Source: Bacteroidales bacterium (GTDB lineage: Bacteria; Bacteroidota; Bacteroidia; Bacteroidales; UBA932). Taken from it: a stretch of DNA of 17,752 bases. Below, in pieces: positions 16,185 to 17,752 of this stretch. Position 1 is the stretch's first letter, and each line of letters opens with the position of its first letter. Under the pieces are notes generated by a model. The model ran no database searches. It was not told the DNA's origin and was given only the letters and a program-made list of their open reading frames with translations. The DNA lies in contig JAFUQW010000090.1 in the NCBI GenBank assembly GCA_017472115.1, positions 1-17,752 of the forward strand, in the 5' to 3' direction. The translations under genes were made by a program, and so were the position numbers.

Positions 16185-16898
16185 TCAGACACCTTTCCAA
16201 GTCGAAGGCACCGGAGCCTCCACCGTCATCTGTTCCTTCTTCACAGGGTGAACGAATGTGATGCGACGTGCATGAAGACTGATCCCGCCGTCCGGATTGG
16301 AGCGCGGAGCCCCGTATTTAAGGTCACCCTTGATGGGACACCCGAGATTGGCCAGCTGGCAGCGTATCTGATGGTGACGGCCTGTCAGGAGCTCGACCTC
16401 CACAAGATGGTAACGGTCAGTCCTGCCTATCTGCCTGTAATTCAGCTTGGCAAGCTTTGCATCCTTTCTCGCTGCACCAGGACGACATACATAAGATTTG
16501 TTCTGCTTCTCGTTACGCCAGAGCATGTCCTCGAGACTGCCTTCCTGCGGCTGCGGTGCATTGCATACAAGAGCCCAGTAGAACTTGTGGACATCCGACT
16601 CTCGGAACATGGCATTAAGTCTCTCGAGGGCCTTGGAGGTCTTTGCAAGCACGGTGATTCCGCTTACCGGACGGTCCAGACGGTGCGGAAGTCCCATGAA
16701 CACCTGTCCCGGCTTTGCATCACGCTGTGCGATGAAAGCCTTGTATTTCTCACTGAGAGGCTCGTCCCCGGTCTTGTCGCCCTGAACGATCTCTCCCACT
16801 TTCTTGTTCACTACCAGAAGGTGATTGTCTTCATATAGTATTCTGGATGCCAGATCCTGAAATTCCTCTTGAGGAAGTTCTCTGTATATCATATTCAC
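16185..16898 (-). CDS. RluA-family pseudouridine synthase
   Basis: A 237-residue cytoplasmic RNA-modifying enzyme converting uridine to pseudouridine in rRNA or tRNA. It has no N-terminal S4 domain. The catalytic motif is PHRLDRPVSG (71-80) with the nucleophilic Asp75. The conserved ILYEDNHLLVVNKK (20-33) precedes it. Motif III is LLTGRHHQIRCQLANLGCPIKGDLKYG. The Pro in 'RPVSG' replaces the more usual Thr/Ser region, as in the small TruC/RluA-like group of Bacteroidota. Which uridine is targeted cannot be told. The start may be ATG 16898 or ATG 16892. It is upstream of transketolase with an 82-base gap that holds the tkt promoter box. Confidence 0.9.
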   Translation of the reverse strand: MNMIYRELPQEEFQDLASRILYEDNHLLVVNKKVGEIVQGDKTGDEPLSEKYKAFIAQRDAKPGQVFMGLPHRLDRPVSGITVLAKTSKALERLNAMFRESDVHKFYWALVCNAPQPQEGSLEDMLWRNEKQNKSYVCRPGAARKDAKLAKLNYRQIGRTDRYHLVEVELLTGRHHQIRCQLANLGCPIKGDLKYGAPRSNPDGGISLHARRITFVHPVKKEQMTVEAPVPSTWKGV

Positions 16899-16901
16899 AT
16901 A

Positions 16902-17067
16902 TTTCGCAAGCGGTAAGTTGTTGATAATTTGAAAGTTGTCGGGGCTTGCGAAACTTTTCCCAACGCACTTTCCCTGTTTACGTCACCCCTCTCTCCTAAA
17001 TCCTCTCTCCGGAGAGAGGACTTGCTATCGGCCTGAAGGCCTCTATTCGCCGTCGTTTGGAATGACA
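16902..17067. repeat. Structured repeat element before the pseudouridine synthase gene
   Basis: TTTCGCAAG (16902-16910) and CTTGCGAAA (16945-16953) are perfect 9-base inverted arms 34 bases apart. Between them AAGTTGT occurs twice (16915-16921, 16933-16939). To the right lie a 20-base palindrome (17001-17020) and GGCCTGAAGGCC (17030-17041). One frame is open across the area (minus strand, 17119-16895), but its low-complexity composition looks like repeat-encoded noise. I recall similar sequence between genes in other Bacteroidales, so it is probably a dispersed, non-coding repeat. Exact boundaries are unknown. Confidence 0.45.
16988..17020. repeat. Perfect 20-base palindrome with a duplicated arm
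   Basis: Positions 17001-17020 read as a perfect palindrome centred on CCGG. The arm CCTCTCTCC is present twice (16988-16996 and 17002-17010), while its complement GGAGAGAGG (17011-17019) is present once. Two mutually exclusive hairpins are therefore possible in a transcript. The first would be a tight stem that needs at least a small loop, and the second a stem with a 14-base loop. Confidence 0.5.
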
Positions 17068-17241
17068 AATCAGGATGCAAAAATAGCAAATATGTCATTA
17101 CACGAAGGGACTTTGTCATGAAAAAACTGACATTTTGACATATATTTTTTCATTAAAGGGGTTGGCACAGGATTCGTTATTATCCCGACGTCATCAAAAT
17201 GACATCCCGAGCTGAAACGGGGAGCGGCACAAGGCCTGTCA
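17063..17241. repeat. Cluster of seven TGACA/TGTCA motifs upstream of dnaK
   Basis: TGACA or its complement TGTCA begins at 17063, 17093, 17114, 17128, 17136, 17200 and 17237. Random sequence of this length would give fewer than one. Two of them (17114 and 17128) form an inverted pair around nine bases. They could be operator half-sites for dnaK or a by-product of the repeats here. I did not find a TAnnTTTG box for dnaK between 17100 and 17298. Confidence 0.35.
17078..17085 (-). promoter_or_regulatory. Possible -7 box for the pseudouridine synthase gene
   Basis: The minus-strand TATTTTTG fits TAnnTTTG, but no good -33 TTTG lies at the expected distance. If used, the transcript would carry a leader of about 170 bases containing the whole repeat element. 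Such AT-rich matches arise easily by chance. Confidence 0.25.
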
Positions 17242-17265
17242 TCCCGAGCGAAGCAGGGTGAACGG
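17181..17265 (+). repeat. Copies of an ATCCCGAGC-type dispersed repeat
   Basis: ATCCCGAGC occurs at 17204-17212 and 17241-17249, and a shorter ATCCCGA at 17182-17188. The second copy reads TGTCATCCCGAGCGAAGCAG from 17237. This resembles a GTCATCCCGAGCGAAGC-like intergenic repeat that I recall from many bacterial genomes. Each copy can form a small CCCG/CGGG or CCG/CGG hairpin. It is probably non-coding. Confidence 0.5.
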
Positions 17266-17298
17266 ATTGAATAATTAAATACAAAAAAGATAAACATT

Positions 17299-17752
17299 AT
17301 GGGAAAAATCATTGGAATTGACCTTGGAACCACCAACTCATGCGTGGCAGTGATGGAAGGTAACGAACCTTCGGTAATCATCAACAACGAGGGACAGCGC
17401 ACCACACCTTCAGTGGTAGCATTCACCGACGGCGGTGAGAGAAAGATCGGTAACCCTGCAAAGCGTCAGGCTATCACCAATCCTCACAAGACAATCTTCT
17501 CCATCAAGAGATTCATGGGTGAGAAATACAGCCAGGTAAGCGGCGACATCGCACGCGTACCATATAAAGTAGTGAAGGGTGACAATGACACACCTCGTGT
17601 CGATATCGACGGACGCCTCTACTCTCCACAGGAGATCTCGGCAATGATCCTCCAGAAGATGAAGAAGACTGCTGAGGAATTCCTCGGCCAGGAGGTGACA
17701 GAAGCAGTCATCACAGTTCCTGCATACTTCTCTGACTCTCAGCGTCAGGCTA
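17299..17752 (+). CDS. dnaK: Chaperone DnaK (Hsp70), N-terminal part, cut by window edge
   Basis: From ATG 17299 the frame is open to the window end (151 codons). It encodes the start of the Hsp70 ATPase domain. Visible are the phosphate-1 loop [18 protein letters not shown] (4-21), TTPSVVAF (39-46), and [15 protein letters not shown] at the edge, which is the classic Hsp70 'VPAYF.D.QR' segment. DnaK binds unfolded polypeptides and works with DnaJ and GrpE in the cytoplasm. The rest, including the substrate-binding domain, lies outside the window. The upstream 400 bases hold repeats and no recognisable CIRCE element. The start is certain from the family's invariant N-terminus. Confidence 0.97.
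   Translation, partial: MGKIIGIDLGTTNSCVAVMEGNEPSVIINNEGQRTTPSVVAFTDGGERKIGNPAKRQAITNPHKTIFSIKRFMGEKYSQVSGDIARVPYKVVKGDNDTPRVDIDGRLYSPQEISAMILQKMKKTAEEFLGQEVTEAVITVPAYFSDSQRQA

Noticed and set aside
16895..17119. A 74-codon minus-strand open frame over the repeat region
   Set aside because: It runs through palindromes and inverted repeats and overlaps the start of the pseudouridine synthase gene. The translation has no hydrophobic core or motif, so it is more likely repeat sequence than a protein.
17161..17180. A possible sigma-54 promoter (TGGCAC...) upstream of dnaK
   Set aside because: The -12 half (TTGC) is missing at the required spacing; only TTCGT is present. No enhancer or sigma-54 activator is in sight.
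17070..17426. A 118-codon minus-strand open frame opposite the dnaK start
   Set aside because: Its first third is antisense to dnaK and the rest crosses repeat DNA. The dnaK frame is certain.

Overview
The window looks like chromosomal DNA from a member of the Bacteroidales (Bacteroidota). The evidence is: several promoter boxes of the Bacteroidota type (TAnnTTTG at -7) in front of genes, with no convincing sigma-70 -35/-10 pairs; few Shine-Dalgarno sequences; the characteristic xylose isomerase, XylE and transketolase sequences; and a lipoprotein GH31 enzyme with a PA14 insert of the kind known from gut xyloglucan degraders. Genus cannot be fixed by eye. Layout, left end: the N-terminal part of an insertion-sequence transposase (1-217, minus) runs off the window edge. 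It is followed by an IS-edge/intergenic stretch with short repeats, then a plus-strand PlsC-like acyltransferase (424-1239). A minus-strand two-gene unit follows: a six-helix membrane protein (1571-2155) and a small winged-helix regulator (1280-1564). They share one well-formed promoter and a leader hairpin. Next come two convergent SAM-dependent methyltransferases (2336-3127 plus, 3132-3887 minus) with a palindrome across both stop codons. The minus one is downstream of an AraC-type regulator (3895-4761). Layout, centre: a secreted CE1-type carbohydrate esterase (4946-6133, plus) converges on the main feature, a minus-strand xylose operon read from 13336 down to 6174. Its gene order is a PA14-containing GH31 alpha-xylosidase lipoprotein, xylulokinase (xylB), xylose isomerase (xylA) and the XylE-type xylose:H+ symporter. 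Gaps are 2, 28 and 5 bases, and the operon ends at a bidirectional terminator shared with the esterase. Just upstream on the same strand are a HdeD/DUF308 membrane protein and transketolase. The logic is a complete short path: the envelope enzyme releases xylose from xyloglucan-type oligosaccharides, XylE imports it, XylA and XylB convert it to xylulose 5-phosphate, and transketolase takes it into the pentose phosphate pathway. There is no SusC/SusD pair in the window, so this is a catabolic core and not a full polysaccharide utilization locus. Layout, right end: an RluA-family pseudouridine synthase (16185-16898, minus), then about 400 bases without a gene that are rich in repeats. These include a 9-base inverted repeat, a perfect 20-base palindrome, seven TGACA/TGTCA copies and copies of an ATCCCGAGC-type repeat. 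The window ends in the 5' part of dnaK (17299 onward, plus). Most of the window is familiar metabolism. The parts most worth a second look are the palindrome between hdeD and the xylose operon, the repeat region before dnaK, and the uncharacterised membrane-protein/regulator pair. I did not find convincing evidence of a wholly new system.
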